Assembly: GCA_002270565.1 (NCBI GenBank)
Contig: NQMI01000127.1
Span: 1-59,362 of the forward strand
DNA length: 59,362 nt
Source: Stenocarpella maydis
Taxonomy: Eukaryota; Ascomycota; Sordariomycetes; Diaporthales; Diaporthaceae
Direction: 5' to 3'
The notes beneath the pieces are model-generated. The model was given only the letters and a program-made list of their open reading frames with translations. It had not been told where the DNA came from and did not search any database. This document shows positions 11,188 to 25,900 of this stretch, in pieces (the stretch's first letter is position 1; each line of letters begins with the position of its first letter). The position numbers and the translations under genes were made by a program.

Positions 11188-13968
11188 ATCTGGTCTCCAG
11201 GCCACTCTTGGACAATGGAATGTTTGTTTTCGGTAAGCTCAACAAGACGGCATTGATCAAATATTCTAGAGGAAAAGTTTTGTACTTGACTGTGAGGATA
11301 TGAGCAAGTGGATGTGCCTCCCACCGCTCGATTGATTCGACTGCGGATGTTGCCACACTACAGGGTTCGTCAGTAGTGCTTACTGTATCAATACCAAGTT
11401 ACACAGTATGCGAGAAAAGGCAGGTAGGCTACTTGTTTGTCGCTACAGGATTGGCTGGGAATCCTGAATACCTCACACTTGCATTCAAGCTAGTCCAAAT
11501 GGTAGGTTCCAGGCCCGTCGACCGCCTATAGAAAAATCAGGACTGGCTTCAAATCTCTCGGAATTCAATATTTGGAGAGCCACACGCATTGTGAATTGCG
11601 CTTCAAAATCTCACCACAGCATATGTCTAGAAGCCAGAGCCAGTTCGAGAGAAACTGCGGTGTAACCCAATATCCTCCACGGCGTATTTGTTGTTGGCCG
11701 GCGAGGTTGCAATTTTCGAGGCAGAGTGTCAGAGATGTTTGTGCCCTAGGCTTTAGGCGGCCCCGCTGGGTGACGGGGGACACCCGTCATTGCTTGATCT
11801 CTTGGTCTGCTGGTGTAGTTGGCTACGTCGGACAGCTCCCAGTCGGCGTATGAGCCGGCCGTAATACGAATTAGATGGCCAATGCAGACTACAGCAAATC
11901 CTGAGCCATACCAAACCAGACGATGTAAATCGCGTGAACCTTGACGTTGCGGATCCATTGCTTGGGCTTTCTACAAGTGGGAATGACCGCAAATCGCTAC
12001 ATCAGGCCTGCTAGCTGGAGAGGTCAGTCAGTGCTGCAGTCACCCAGAACTATTCAATGTATAAACAGGGCCTGTGACCTGAAATAGGCGGCCACTAGAA
12101 AGATTAGGTAACTCTACCTTGGCAGGTCTGGCATGCTATCTTTTGGGTTTAAGACCGGGAATGAAGCCCATGCTGTGTTGTTGATCATAATTTGGTGAGG
12201 TGAACTCTTTTTGCACATTCCTGTAATCCATGGTAATTCAGGCGTGTTAGGTTTTCTTTCTCGGAGCTGAGCGTAATTCTAATCATATCCGCTTCAGGGG
12301 GCATGCTTTGATGAAGTTTGGCCAATTCCGCATTTGTGCAATCCACAGTGTTGCTACATCAACCGCACCGTATTCGGGAGTCCAGGAAGCCATTACATGA
12401 GGCCCCAAACCAAGCTCAGGGGCGGGCTTCATCCATTCTCCTTGTACCTTCAGTATACCTGAGGCTGCTCGGAAAGTCCTCATTTCCTCTCTGACGGACA
12501 ATGTGGGGAGGTAGGTTGATGGACAACTTCTCGAGGTTTGGTGCAAGGCCCCGGCGAGGCTTGCTTTAATTTCTGGAACTGCTTCGGCCCCGGACAGAGC
12601 AGTTACGGAAATTAATGGAAACCTGCCGGCAAGTGGACATTGGATTTCCGCCAATGTGGCAGAAGTCTGAATAGTGACGAAGTGCACGCTTTCCACAGCT
12701 AATACCATAAGAGCGGTTACAGCACTATGGATACAAGTGTCAAGATTTTTGAAAATCCGGTAACCCAGGCGCGAAAGGTGGCCTTCTCAGCCTCCTCATG
12801 GATAACCTGAAATTAGCTGTACATATTTGGGGTTTGTTCTGTGATTCTTTTACGAAGGGTGACTACATCACAGCAGCTCAGTTATGAAGGCGTAAGGACC
12901 AGTCAGTAGTATGTAGTGAACAAACTCACTTCAGGAATGCTTGCAACATTAAATGTAGAGCTGGCCGCAGTTGACCAAAGTCATCCAGTTAAGCTCAAAT
13001 GCCCATGAATATATTAGACGAAGCGGTAGAGGCCGCCGAGGAAGTGAGGGTGCACCATCGAGACGGGAGGAGTGATGGGGAACTGCCTAGAGCGGTCCAC
13101 AGCCTCCTAAGGCTCCTAAGGGCTGCCCTGTTTATTTAGCATGATGCCAGTGTCGCCATTGGCGCCCGGCGGCTGCCCGAGGTCAGACGCCAGCCTGTCA
13201 AGCTGGTGAGGCCTAGTCAATTGGCAACGCCAAGCCGCTGTTGGTCAGGGGGGCCAGGGGCTGAGATTCATGCAACCGCCCCCTGTGATGGACTGCCGTC
13301 GACAAATCATCCGAGCTAGAACCCGGCTCATGGCCTACCACTCCGCGTACCGAGTAGTTATGCCTATGTGTAGCTGATGTGTGCTAAGACCCAGCCTTCC
13401 TGTGCAGTGTCTGACTGGCCAGACCCGGCGAGCAAGTCAAAGTAAAGGACCCGAAACCCATGTTCACAGTCCCACAATGTTGGCGTAGCGACACTTGGGA
13501 ACTTGCATTCACTCACACCTTGAATCCTCAATGAAGCTGGTTGTACGGTGAACCAACCGTTGGCCTGTCGCCACTTGAACTGCCGGGCCATGCTCATCGG
13601 CAGTGATCCTCGGGTTGCCTCTCCGAGTCTGAAGTTTGTTAAATTGGCTACTTGGACACGGCCTTGTAACACATCGGATGAACGCGTTAAGTGACACGAC
13701 CTGACATGTGTCGACAGCCATGACCAGACCTTACATTACACCAACCCATCATATGTGCCATTAAGCTTTGTCACAGGCTGGGCTGTCCTACCTACCAAGG
13801 TACAATTCACCCCATCTCATGACCCGAAATCACAGAGCCACCGGCAGGACGTGACGAACTGTCTAAGTCAAGTACCTGTCTTGCTCGGATAACTTCTCCA
13901 GCCGTCTCCTTCTACCACTCTTTTTAACTTCCAAACAAAGCGAAGGAGACCCTTGTCCGTGGAGAGCA
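11188..13968. other. Gene-poor 2.8 kb between divergent GMC and AA7 genes
   Basis: This is the shared upstream region of two divergent secreted-oxidoreductase genes. It should contain both promoters, but 2.8 kb is long for that. Several short open frames occur (notably minus strand 12708-12283 and fragments around 11570-11990), but none gives a confident domain. The GC level falls and rises without a clear boundary. I see no transposon ends. Confidence 0.45.
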
Positions 13969-15685
13969 ATGAGGTCATTTACGTTTTTGCCACTGAGCAC
14001 AGTCCTAGCGACGGCCACCCTTCTGGCCTCGGCCATTGCCTCGCTCCAGGATTGTCTGAACAGTGTTTGTGCGGGCACCGAAGACTGTGTTAGGTTTGCC
14101 GATGATGGAATCGACATCCTGAATATTTATCAACTGAGCTGGGTCAAGCCCTACAACCTCGCCGTGGACGTCAAACCTGAAGCAGTCATCCGCCCCAACA
14201 CCACAGAGCAAGTCGCAGCCACCGTGCAGTGCGCCGCAGAAAACGGCTACAAGGTCCAAGCAAAGTCTGGCGGCCATTCATATGCCAACTTTGGGCTTGG
14301 CGATGGTGCTGTCGCCATTGATCTAGTCAACCTCAATCAGTACAGCATCGACAACGCTACAGGACATGCAACCATCGGAGCAGGAATGAGGCTGGGTGAT
14401 GTCGATAAGAATTTGCATGAGACCGGCAGAGCTTTCGCCCATGGCGTGTGTCCATCCGTGGGCATTGGGGGCCATGCGACTATAGTGAGTCTATCCGAGC
14501 GTCCCACTAGCCAACCTCAAAACGTGACAAGTGACTGACGGGAAACATCCACAGGGCGGTCTGGGCCCAATGTCTCGAATGTGGGGGCCAGCTCTGGACG
14601 CAATTGTTGAGGTGGAGGTAGTGACAGCCAATGGAACCATCGTGCGTGCCAACGAGCAGGAAAACAGCGACCTTTTCTACGTGAGACTCAGACAGACTCT
14701 CTTCAGTTTTGGTGCTCCTCCTGACGATATTGACAGGGTCTTCGAGGAGCTGGTGCCAGCTTCGGTGTTATCACCGAGTTTGTCATGAGCACACATCCTG
14801 AGCCTGGCGATGTCGTCCAGTACACTTTCGACATCACCGTCGGAGATGACCCGGCACAACTCACAGACGTCTACATGCAGTGGCAAGACCTCGTGTCGGA
14901 CCCTACCCTTGACCGGCGTTTCGGTCAGTAAATATTCTTCTATCAAGCTCCCCCGATCTTTGCGCCTTAGAGATTTTCAAAAGTTCCCACATCAGGCCCG
15001 CCGCACAGCAGGTGATTGACATGTCGCAGGTACTGAGTTGATAATGTGGCTTGGAGGTATCATCATCACAGGGACATTTTATGGGACCGAAGAAGAATTC
15101 GACAAGACTGGCATCCATCAACGCCTACCAGGCAACGGCACGATTGCCGTAACTGATTGGCTCGGCTCCTTGGCTGCATGGGCTGAGAAAGAAGGCCTCT
15201 ATTTAGCTTCCGTGTCTTCCAATTTCTACGCCAAGAGCCTCGGCTTCCGACAGGAGGATGTCCTCAGCAAGGAAAATGCTACCAAGCTGTTTGAGTTCGC
15301 ACAGGGGGTGGACAAGGGAACTCTTTTGTGGTTCATCATCTTCGACGCGTCGGGAGGAGCTGTTGCCGACGTTCCTCTTGATGCCACTGCATACGCCCAC
15401 CGCGACAAGTACATGTTCTACCAGTCTTATGCCATCGACCTTGTGAGCTTGTCGAATACGACCTGGACGTTCCTCAACGACTTCCACGAGGAGCTAGTTG
15501 GGAAGCTGCCTCAAAAAACAATGACCAGGGGCACATACCCCGGCTATGTTGACCTGAACATATCTGGAATACCTCAAGAGCAATATTGGGAAGGAAACCT
15601 GCCAAAACTGGAGGGTATCAAATCTAAGTGGGACTCGAACGATGTCTTTCATAACCCACAAAGCGTGAGGCCAGCGGGAACTTGA
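13969..15685 (+). CDS. Secreted BBE-like FAD oxidase (AA7 type)
   Basis: Four exons: 13969-14484, 14555-14680, 14737-14923 and 15030-15685. Phases are consistent and the product is 494 aa. The N-terminus MRSFTFLPLSTVLATATLLASAIA is a signal peptide. A PCMH-type FAD domain covers about residues 60-230. It has His103 in SGGHSYANFGLG and Cys161 in GVCPSVGIGGHA, the two residues that bind FAD covalently in berberine-bridge and glucooligosaccharide oxidases. The C-terminal BBE motif KWDSNDVFHNPQSV is present. Junctions rebuild DLFY-GLRGAGASFGVITEF and RRF-GTELIMWLGG. Known AA7 enzymes oxidise the reducing end of oligosaccharides and make hydrogen peroxide; other BBE-like enzymes act in secondary metabolism, so the substrate is open. 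The gene lies opposite the GMC oxidoreductase and upstream of a pectin lyase. Introns are 56-106 bp. No broken residues are seen. Confidence 0.92.
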
Positions 15686-17034
15686 GATGAATCCGGACAG
15701 GTGTTCAGGTTTGGACAGGATACTTTGAGCGATGCTTGTCATTGAGATACCCTGGGAATGAATCACGTTGTTTTGTTTAGTTATTCAAGCAATTTTGAAA
15801 ACGTCATCTCTTGCAATGATGCGTCTTTGACCATTCAAACCAGTGCTTTTGCTGCTCTGCGAGTCCGACTGGGAGGGTATACCGAGTGAACGTACTGCTC
15901 AAGCGGTATCTTGCAGCTCTGATATGAATGTTGTCTCTGGAGTGGATGTGAGTGAGGCCGGAGAGCATGTAGAGGTCAATCTACCCAGGTAATTCGTACC
16001 TAGGTAGTTTCTGGTGGTTCCAAATAGGAATGAGGACAAGGGATGGCTTGCTCCTCTCGATGTAGCTTTCGAGAGACTTTAGGACTGTCTCGTGACTGGA
16101 CGGCAACAGAGGTGAGGTAATCCTTTGGCACCGGATAATTATCACGCAATGGGTCCGTTCGCTTTGGGCCCAGGTGAGTTGGGCATGTTCCTCGTGTGAC
16201 CTAATAGCATCTGTCCAATACTTACCTAGGTACCTAAGTACTTAAGTAGGTTTCATCGGAACTACATGTTCCAGGAACGGTAGGAGGGCGCACAAGCTGA
16301 GCTCCTGTTTTATCAATCTTCATGTTTTATTTCCTTTGCAAATGCTTGTCTTCGGCAGCCGTCACACCAAGCATCAATGGCCGCGTGGGAGGAGATGTTT
16401 GTCATGGTGTCAACGGCGAGAAGCTTGCATGTGGCCGCCCAGAGAATCAACTTCCATTCTCGCCCCCCTAGCACTTCACTAAAACTCATGGGACCGTATA
16501 CTTACTTCAACATACTCAGCTCGTAGCCCTGTCTGGAGGACATGTTTTCAATGTTTTCAAGATTTGTTAAGTTCTCTTTCTGCGTGGTCACCTATAGCTC
16601 TGGTCGGGAAGCCAGACAAGCCATCCTGGTGCCCTCACACTCGGACAACTGTACGTCATCGGAATGGAAATTAGCCACACGCTATACTTGCTGGAACGCC
16701 GGTAAATCTCCATGTATTCCTCATATGCTTCTGCCCGGGACTACCTAGGTATTTAAATTGTGCGTATTCTCATAAAATTGGCCGCCAATGGCCAATAGAT
16801 GAGATTCCCACAGGTAGATTTATATAGCGAAAGTAAAAGTTTCTTCTTCGTGAACTCATGATATAAGAATAGAAAACTGAGATTGTAGCCTCAAATAACT
16901 CGCCATCAGGAGTTATCATAGGCAAGATGTGTGACGTGCAGAAATATGACAGAGGGCGATCATTGTGCTTCCTCCTGGAGAGGCTTTCAAATAGCTAGCC
17001 CTAATGGATGAATAGATTGCGCGCCACCTAATAT
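15686..17034. other. Intergenic between AA7 oxidase and pectin lyase
   Basis: These 1.35 kb separate two convergent genes. No coding stretch is recognised. Three of the six copies of TACCTAGGTA in the window sit here (15997-16006, 16223-16232, 16742-16751). The second is followed directly by related CTAAG/CTTAAG-rich sequence to about 16250. Confidence 0.5.
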
Positions 17035-18552
17035 TCAGATCTTGCCAAAGCCAGCCGAGCCCGGCACGCTCGACTGGACTGAAGACGCGGTGCTCGCGCT
17101 GGCAATGTTCTTTCCTTTGAAGTTGGACAAGAATGTTGTGTCCTTGGCGCTGTATCCAGTGCTGCTTCCGAAGGCATTCAGCTGGCAGTTGTGGCCCAGG
17201 TACGACGCACACGCTGCATTGCTGGCGGTATCCGGGCTGTTGAACATCTTGCCCTTGAAACTGCTCGCCTCGACCTCATTGACGACGTTCTGGAACACGG
17301 AGCCCTCAACCACCACCATCGCCCCGGCGTCAACTTCGAACGCGTGCTTGGAGTTGGCGTACCAGTAGTTGTTGACTGCATGGAGGAGAGTGTTGCCGCC
17401 AACCTTCGGGGACCGCCCCGAGGTATGGTGTCTGCAGAATCGGGAGTTAGCTTTCAAAGAAATAAGGAAGGAGTTTAATGGAATTAGAGTGGAACAAGAT
17501 ACAGGGTGCCCGCGGCTCTTATGACATGGGCTCTGGAAAAGAAATCATTGTTCCTAGGCGGGCTAAAAATGCCTCTGGAGGCTGCTTACATATAGTTATT
17601 CTTAAGGGTAATCAGGTCGTTGGAGCCAGTGAAGTAGAGGGCCCAATAGTGGTGTCCGTCACAGGTAGCAGACCAAGAAGTCGAGCCATCTATTTCCGAG
17701 TTGGAGATAGTGACGCGATTAGAAGCCTCGTATCCTAACACGATGTGTTGCCGGCCAATGAGAGATGTCTGAGAGAAGGTGGATTAGCAAGCGGCTCTTC
17801 CAAAGTTGAAGTTCAAGTCCGCTATTATTCGCAATCTCCGGGTTTCGTCAAGTGTGACTTACCTTGACGTGGTCAATCCAGACCATGTCTGCACCGTTCA
17901 GAGTAATAGCATCACCGCCCCAGACGTATTGAGGGTTGAGATTCGTGATGTGAATATTCTGGATGATGATGTTGCTGGCACCGCTGACAATCTTCAAGCC
18001 CTTCCCCTTGATGACACCGGAGCTACCAGAACCGACAAGTGATTTGTTCGACTTCACGTTGATCGCGGATATTGCGGCATTGTCATACTTGACTGAAACG
18101 CGTGGGGCATTGGGTTGGTATTCCGTACACCAGTTGTTCTGGTTAATGGCAGTCTGGCAGCCAGATGCTGTTCCGTAAGGGGCACAACCTGTCGCAGAGG
18201 TCGTGCCTTCGGTGCCGGTGAAGTCGAAGGTTTTTGTCAGGATGATCACACGAGGTGAAGAGTCGCCGAGGTCTGTTGTGCGTTAGTATACTACCATCAT
18301 ATTCCAAAACTGTTTTGGTGCATGTTCAGCTACTAAGGAAGGAGGAAGAGGAGCAAAAGCAGCCTTTTACGTATTATGCTTACAGCTCACGAGCTCGGCA
18401 TTGGTTGAGGGATAGACGGGAGAGGCACTACCGCCGCCAGTGACGCCCTTGGCGAAGCCCTCAGCAGCCCCGGTCACCCCAGCGGCTGAGGCACTGTCCC
18501 CAGCGAGGACCGCCGCCAGGAGAAAGAGTCCGAAGCGCTGCATGCTGAGCAT
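17035..18552 (-). CDS. Pectin lyase (polysaccharide lyase family 1)
   Basis: Four exons: 18552-18384, 18272-17863, 17768-17590 and 17431-17035. Introns are 94-158 bp and the product is 384 aa, close to Aspergillus pectin lyases (about 379 aa). Either Met1 or Met4 ([15 protein letters not shown] at 18543) begins a signal peptide. Conserved text includes [81 protein letters not shown] and [10 protein letters not shown], the last carrying the conserved Arg near the active site. Pectin lyase (EC 4.2.2.10) cleaves highly methylated pectin by beta-elimination outside the cell, without the calcium site of pectate lyase. The sequence reads closer to pectin lyase than pectate lyase; I infer this from recalled family text. 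It is convergent with the AA7 oxidase. All motifs examined are intact. Confidence 0.92.
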
Positions 18553-21438
18553 CCCGCGAGATGGAAAGCCCGGGAGAATGATTATGTGGTTGAGATGGAC
18601 TTGGCGAAGACGTCTCCAAGCCCTGCCACAATACCACACGAGGAGTTTTGGACGGCCACCCTTGCTATGCGGACATAGGCGACCTTAAGTAGGCATAAAT
18701 GTGCACAATAACTATGTGTTGACTCTACTATTGTTGCCCAGACGAGGCCACGTCTGGCGTCCGGAGACTGGTTCCTATTCCTCTGTTCTCACAGGGCCTT
18801 CTTCCTGCACACGATGCTACATCAGCTTATTTGACATGTTTGGCCGGACAGGGCCTCACATCTTGACGAAGCAGTATCTGATTTTCGCCCTTCCGGATAG
18901 AAGCTTGCACGGCTTGAAATGTCAAGGGTGTTGGGCCGTGGGTCATTTTGGTGTCTTGGCACGGATCAGCCACCTCCTTCTTTAGCTTCTGGACGTGTTG
19001 ATTGACGGGAATTTCTAGGGTGATTATCCGTCACGGACGATCGTCACGAAAACGGCACCATTGTCAGACACAACTCCAGTCAAATGCGACACAACCCTGG
19101 GTGCATCTTGGTCGGTACCTGTCAACTGCATCAGCGAAAGCCACGCCTGTCAGTGTACCTAGGTATGAAGGAACCGCCGCAGTTCTATCTTTCAACTCTC
19201 TCTCTCTCTCTCTCTCTTTAAAAGAGGGGTATTGCGATCCGATCAAAAAAGAAACCAGCAGCTACCCAAGATGATGTGGGCTCCAACGCACGAGTTTGGA
19301 CTTATCCACATCCCGGTACGTAGCAAGAGCTAAAATACACTGCTGATATTGAGCTGTATTGACAAGCATACTTAAGTAGACGGAAAGGCAGTAAGTGAAT
19401 ATTACCCAAAGAGTCTGGTAAAATTAACACGCGTACTTTTTCTGGGGCCAGTATCAGTGTTGAACTCATTGACCTCACACATGCAGGGAGCTAGCCACTT
19501 TACCTGGTTTCATTCTTGATCCGATTACATACTCTTTGTAGAGGAAGAGCTGCAGGTGGGCTCTTCATACAGTAAGTAGAGGCCGATTAAAGACCACAGT
19601 TAGATAATACATAATGCCAAATAATAGCAGGTTTAAATGATATTGTAACGGCTGATAACAAGACTGCCATCGTACAATCACGAGCGATATACACCGTGGA
19701 ACACAAAACAGCTTCCTGGATGCTCAAGGACTAATAAATGCCACAACATTTAAACTGAAAGTTTGGCGTCGAATTTCACCGTCACTCAAGGCTCACATTC
19801 GCTATTATACACCGGGTCTATTCTTCCCAAACATCCCAAATCTAGACTCAGCTTACCGTCTACGAGTTGCCTGTGCTTTAGAGGTCCATGCCGCGTCCAC
19901 TAGGACGGCGCGTCGTCGACGTAGCTCTCCCAGTCTGATTTCCTCACTTCACTGCCTTAGCAGCCATCTCTCACGCTGTGCTCTCCATTTCGTATACCAT
20001 TTGCTTCCAATGGCCCACCTCCCGAGATCACTCAGCCGTCTACTTACCATTACGTGCCCAGGTGGTCTTCTCAATCAATCCAACAGTGACCCTTCCTCAT
20101 CGGTTATGGTACTTGATGCAGCAGTACCTTTCTGGGACTGGAACAGCAAGTAACTCTTCTCCTCGGGATAGGCGCCGGAGGTGGCAGCATCCTTGCGGAA
20201 TCTGAAGTTCAGGCCGTCCGCCAATAATTAGAGTCTGCCCTTGATCTTGACAATAGACGATATGTGAATTTTGAGCTTTGGTATTCGCGAGGGGAACACG
20301 GTGCGGCCCACCGGCTTGCTGTCTGGCTAACAAATGCTCACTGACCGTATGGTTGGTCGGACTAGACATATTCGTGTAGTACATGCATTGCAAGTCGTCC
20401 ATCCTCCGCAATATCTTGGGACGCAATGCTTCCAACCATTCCCGGTTTATATGAATGGTGCTGTGGCTACAGATGTTGTTGAAAAGCTGGCGATCATAGA
20501 TGAGAGTTTCAGCCAGAGCCTCCCATTCACATCCGTGGATAAGCCGTGAGGCGTAGGCACCTGTACCCTTGACCCCCGCTTGACGTGCAGCCACTGCAGT
20601 GCAAAGTCTGTTCTCTTGCAAGCGAGACCAATCCCTCGGGCGCGACTGCCAGCACTGAGCGCTCCTACGGTCGAGGCCCCAATGTGGCCCCGTTCAACTA
20701 GTCATCCCACGACACCCTTCAGCATGGAGACGGAATGTAGGGGATGTCTCGTGCATACTGCTTGAAATGGAGAAGGGAAGACGTCTTGCATGATATCATA
20801 CCGCCTGCTATTAATCAGACCGATGAATCGTTGGATCTCGATACCACCGCAGGCACATATGGCCCTGAACTTTATGGTAGCACTGGGCATTGGGCTAGAA
20901 CACGGTTGGAAGCAAGAATTGGGGAACTCAGAGAACTCAGAGAACTTCAGAGACCTAAGAAGGGGAAACTCCACTTACAGGGCAACCGACCGTTGGTAGC
21001 TTACATGAGGACAGTTCATGAACCATTTGGTTGGAAATGAACCACGGAATGAGACTAAAGACCTAGGCCAGTTTATTTCCAAGGACTTTTGCTGGGTGCA
21101 AATGAAGATGTTTCCCAAGTGGGAGTAAGGCAGAGGCCCAGAAACCGCCAGACACCGGGGTAGACCTAAACCCCATTTCGTCAATGCCGTGATATCGCCG
21201 AATTGTGCGTGGCTGACGACCTTCGTAAACTCCAACACTCGATGGGGCTCGGCGTCTTGGGGAACTTGCTCCCCTGACATAATGTGTGGGGAAGCTTCGA
21301 GGCTAGCTATAAGAGAGCTTTGTCCGGTATGGTTCCACAGTGGTGCTGTTAATGGTTGAAGGCAATTTATCCACGAGCTCCCCGTGCATCATAAGCCATT
21401 GAGAACTACAGCTTTACCAACTCCAGATCACACGCACC
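18553..21438. other. Gene-poor 2.9 kb upstream of pectin lyase and ADH
   Basis: This is the region between the divergent pectin lyase and alcohol dehydrogenase genes. It holds a (CT)n run near 19195-19216 and one TACCTAGGTA at 19156-19165. An open frame on the minus strand (20621-20097) lacks an early ATG and a domain. No tRNA or mobile-element ends were recognised. The DNA between about 19.3 and 19.9 kb is somewhat AT-richer. Confidence 0.45.
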
Positions 21439-22987
<1,549 letters not shown>

Positions 22988-25900
22988 TCCTTATCCCAAT
23001 GTTCCCCGACTTTTGTTTCTCCGTGGCCTCCAGGACACGCATCATGCATCATGGGCAAAGCATTTGGCAAGCTCGGTGGCTCATTGCGATTTGTCTCATC
23101 AAGGCCGGATCAGGGCTTCGCTATGAGCGGCCCCGAAATATGCACGGACAGACGGCTCTCATCTGGGGCCGGTGGGCATTGAATAACCCCGTCTTGGAAA
23201 ATGGAGGTTCAACGTTGACGGTAAAGTCTGGTAATGGGTCTGGGGCAAATTGCCAAATTCGTACAGGATGGTAAACGTCTTCGAGGTTATTGCAACAATG
23301 GGATGAGGGTCCTGACTTCGTTGAGGGAGTGGCACACGTGCCGCTTCTGAATGCAACGGAGCCGCGTTCTTTGGTTTATTATACAGGCTTCGATGTTGCC
23401 AGTAGACCGTCAAGGCCCTCGCATGCTGAGTGGCTGATCTCAGTGGTAGCAGACAACTCGCTCCCACACACGAGATATTGTCGATGTATTGGATTCCTTG
23501 GCACGTCTTACTGGTGGCAGTTCGCTTTTTTGCGTAGCATGTCAAGGTTGTTACCGACCAATGCCATCCAGCTGCACTATCCGACAGACATTTCCTGGCA
23601 GACCGGTAGCTCCGGGAACCATCCGTGCTCCGATGATGCCTAGCAAGGCTAGCTTGAATTGCGAGTGGATGGTACATCTTGTAGCCATGCTGTTTTTGCC
23701 CGGCGAGATGGAATCACAGACCCATGGGGAGACCAAGGGACAAACCAACGCCGCCACAAGTCGCAGCGGCCGCCTTCCTTTGTTGCTTCGGCAGACATGC
23801 ATCGCGGATGCGGTTATCTCCGTACCGGCTGGTACACAACAGCTTGCCGGTTCTCTCCCAACCCAGATGGGTGTTATGCTATCCGACGGACTCGATGCTG
23901 TCTGGCCGGCCTCGGGCGGCCAGGCGCTGCATCCAGATGGGACAAAGCCGGATGGCTAAATCGGGATCACATGGTTGCAGCTGGGGGAAGGGGGCGGGGG
24001 GCGGGTTTCTTATCTGCCTTTATGTGCAGTACAGCAGCGGTGGGACCTCCTCGGCCAGGTCGACATTCGGCCCAGCGCTGCGCCTGGCTACCGCCATCAC
24101 GGGAGGTGGTCCTGAGATAGACATCAGGTCTGTTACTGATGATGGCGTAACCCACCCGTTCTCTTTTTCCCTCTCATCCAGACGCGTCATTTCGGGTTGA
24201 AGCGATGTGAGGATGAGCAAGGCAATATAGTAGCCAGACAGACAAAAAGAACAGCAGGACTGCGGACCCGTGTCGACGTGTGATTCGTGTCATGACTACC
24301 AGTGGACAGGTCGGAGAGTTTGGACGTGTGACTGAGGCGGTTTGCCTTGCGTTCAGTTGGACGGGCCCCATCGGCTCCAGGTTGCGCTGCAGGAGTTCTC
24401 CACGATTTTAGCGAGAGGCATATCCACCTGCTGTGCCACCTCTGCCGCTTGCAGGGTGGGCTCGTTTCCCCGGCGGCAGAAAGGGGGAGGTGCGAGTCTA
24501 TCAAAGCGCCGGAGCCGCAGGTTTCGCCGTCTATTCCTGGAGGTCTGGGAAAAAGACGACTCGCCGTAATGTCCCACGACAAAGCGATAAAGGGCAAGAC
24601 AAGACCACAATTGGCCTCAACTGTAACAGTCCTGGGGCCGTCCTGTGGAAACCGAAACCGCCGGTTGTCGGTCGGTGGCCTTTGTCCCCTAGGCCCCCTA
24701 GCGAGGCGGTGGTCTCGTGGCCGTCTGGGCTGGTGAAACTGGACCTTTGTCTGGGGACGGGGACGCCCGCCGTGCCTTTTTGGTGGGCAGTATGGTTGTT
24801 GGGACGAAGGGGTGAATGAAGGACGTCCTCTGGTGGGCCTCTTATTAGTCAGGGGTGCATCCATCTTGGGAGGAAATGCCGATGAGCATCCGCAATAGTG
24901 ATATCCATCAAGCAGGACGCCATGAGATGGGGCATGATGTCTCGTGCATTGCGTGCATTGCATGCACGCGCATGGCCGCTCGTGTCCACTATAGCACGGC
25001 AATCCGGACGACACATGCGCGGGCCCGGTGTCGAACAGACAGACGGGGCACGACGAGGCCAGGTGAGGGTGCCAGGCCGGGCGCGCGGCCAGGAAACCCC
25101 ATGGATATATACGTTGTATGGGCATGGCAAGTACCAGGTGGTCCGGTCCGTATTGTATGTAGTGTACACTACATAGCACCTTGGCGTGTAGATCACAGAA
25201 GGGGGCGCAATGCACAAGCCGACGATGTCCCGGTAGCCAACAAGTGGCCCAGCCACTCCACTTGACAACGAGCAGCGCTGCTGTTTTCGTGGGACCGAGT
25301 GCCAGCCTGGCGAGCCGGGTGTCATCACCGCCCACCAACCATGAGGGACCTGCAGGGCAGGCTGCCCTGAGCACAAATTGACGGTTGCTCCCAAGTGGCC
25401 AACAGCAAGCCACGTTGCTCAGCCGATGGGTGACGGGTAGTCAGTTGACCAGAGAGGATTGACTGTCCTGTCCTGTCCCGTCCCGTCCATGGATGAATAG
25501 CCAGTTAGCGAGCTGTATAGCTAGCTGTATCTGGCCCAGCCTTGACCGTGCGTGCCACTCTGCTGGGCGTGGGCGGAGGTTTCCGAGAGCCAGGGTGCAC
25601 AGGAAGAGGACCCAGGGAGGGTGCTGACCTCGCAAGAGCGCATTGACGATGGCATCTCCATTAGAGATGCGGCAAAGCCCACATGGGTTGACATGGACAT
25701 GGATGTCTTGAACGGCGCACTGGCCATCCGGGGAGGAATGTGTTGTACTCCGTACTTGCGTCTGTCATCAGTCTCTCTGTATGTACGTGCTTCCGGATAG
25801 AGTGGGTGCATCGTACATGGTGTGTGGTATGCAGGTCGGTAGAAGGAGGAGGGTGTGCTGATATCCGGCCGCGCACACTCCCCAGCCCTTGTTTCCGGGC

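Noticed and set aside
11565..11992. Possible remnant of a fungal membrane protein on the minus strand
   Set aside because: Hydrophobic pieces such as SGFAVVCIGHLIRI are suggestive, but they are split between frames with stops and no firm family match.
12283..12708. 141-codon minus-strand frame with a true ATG
   Set aside because: No motif or family recognised, no splice context, and it stands alone in a gene-poor interval. It could be a remnant, but I cannot support it.
20097..20621. 174-codon minus-strand frame with protein-like stretches
   Set aside because: It begins at TTG with no early ATG. No acceptor-based upstream exon or domain was found.
24187..25413. 408-codon open frame on the minus strand
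   Set aside because: Composition is odd (many Pro, Arg, Cys, His), there is no domain, and equally long frames overlap it in other phases. It looks like a by-product of GC-rich DNA.
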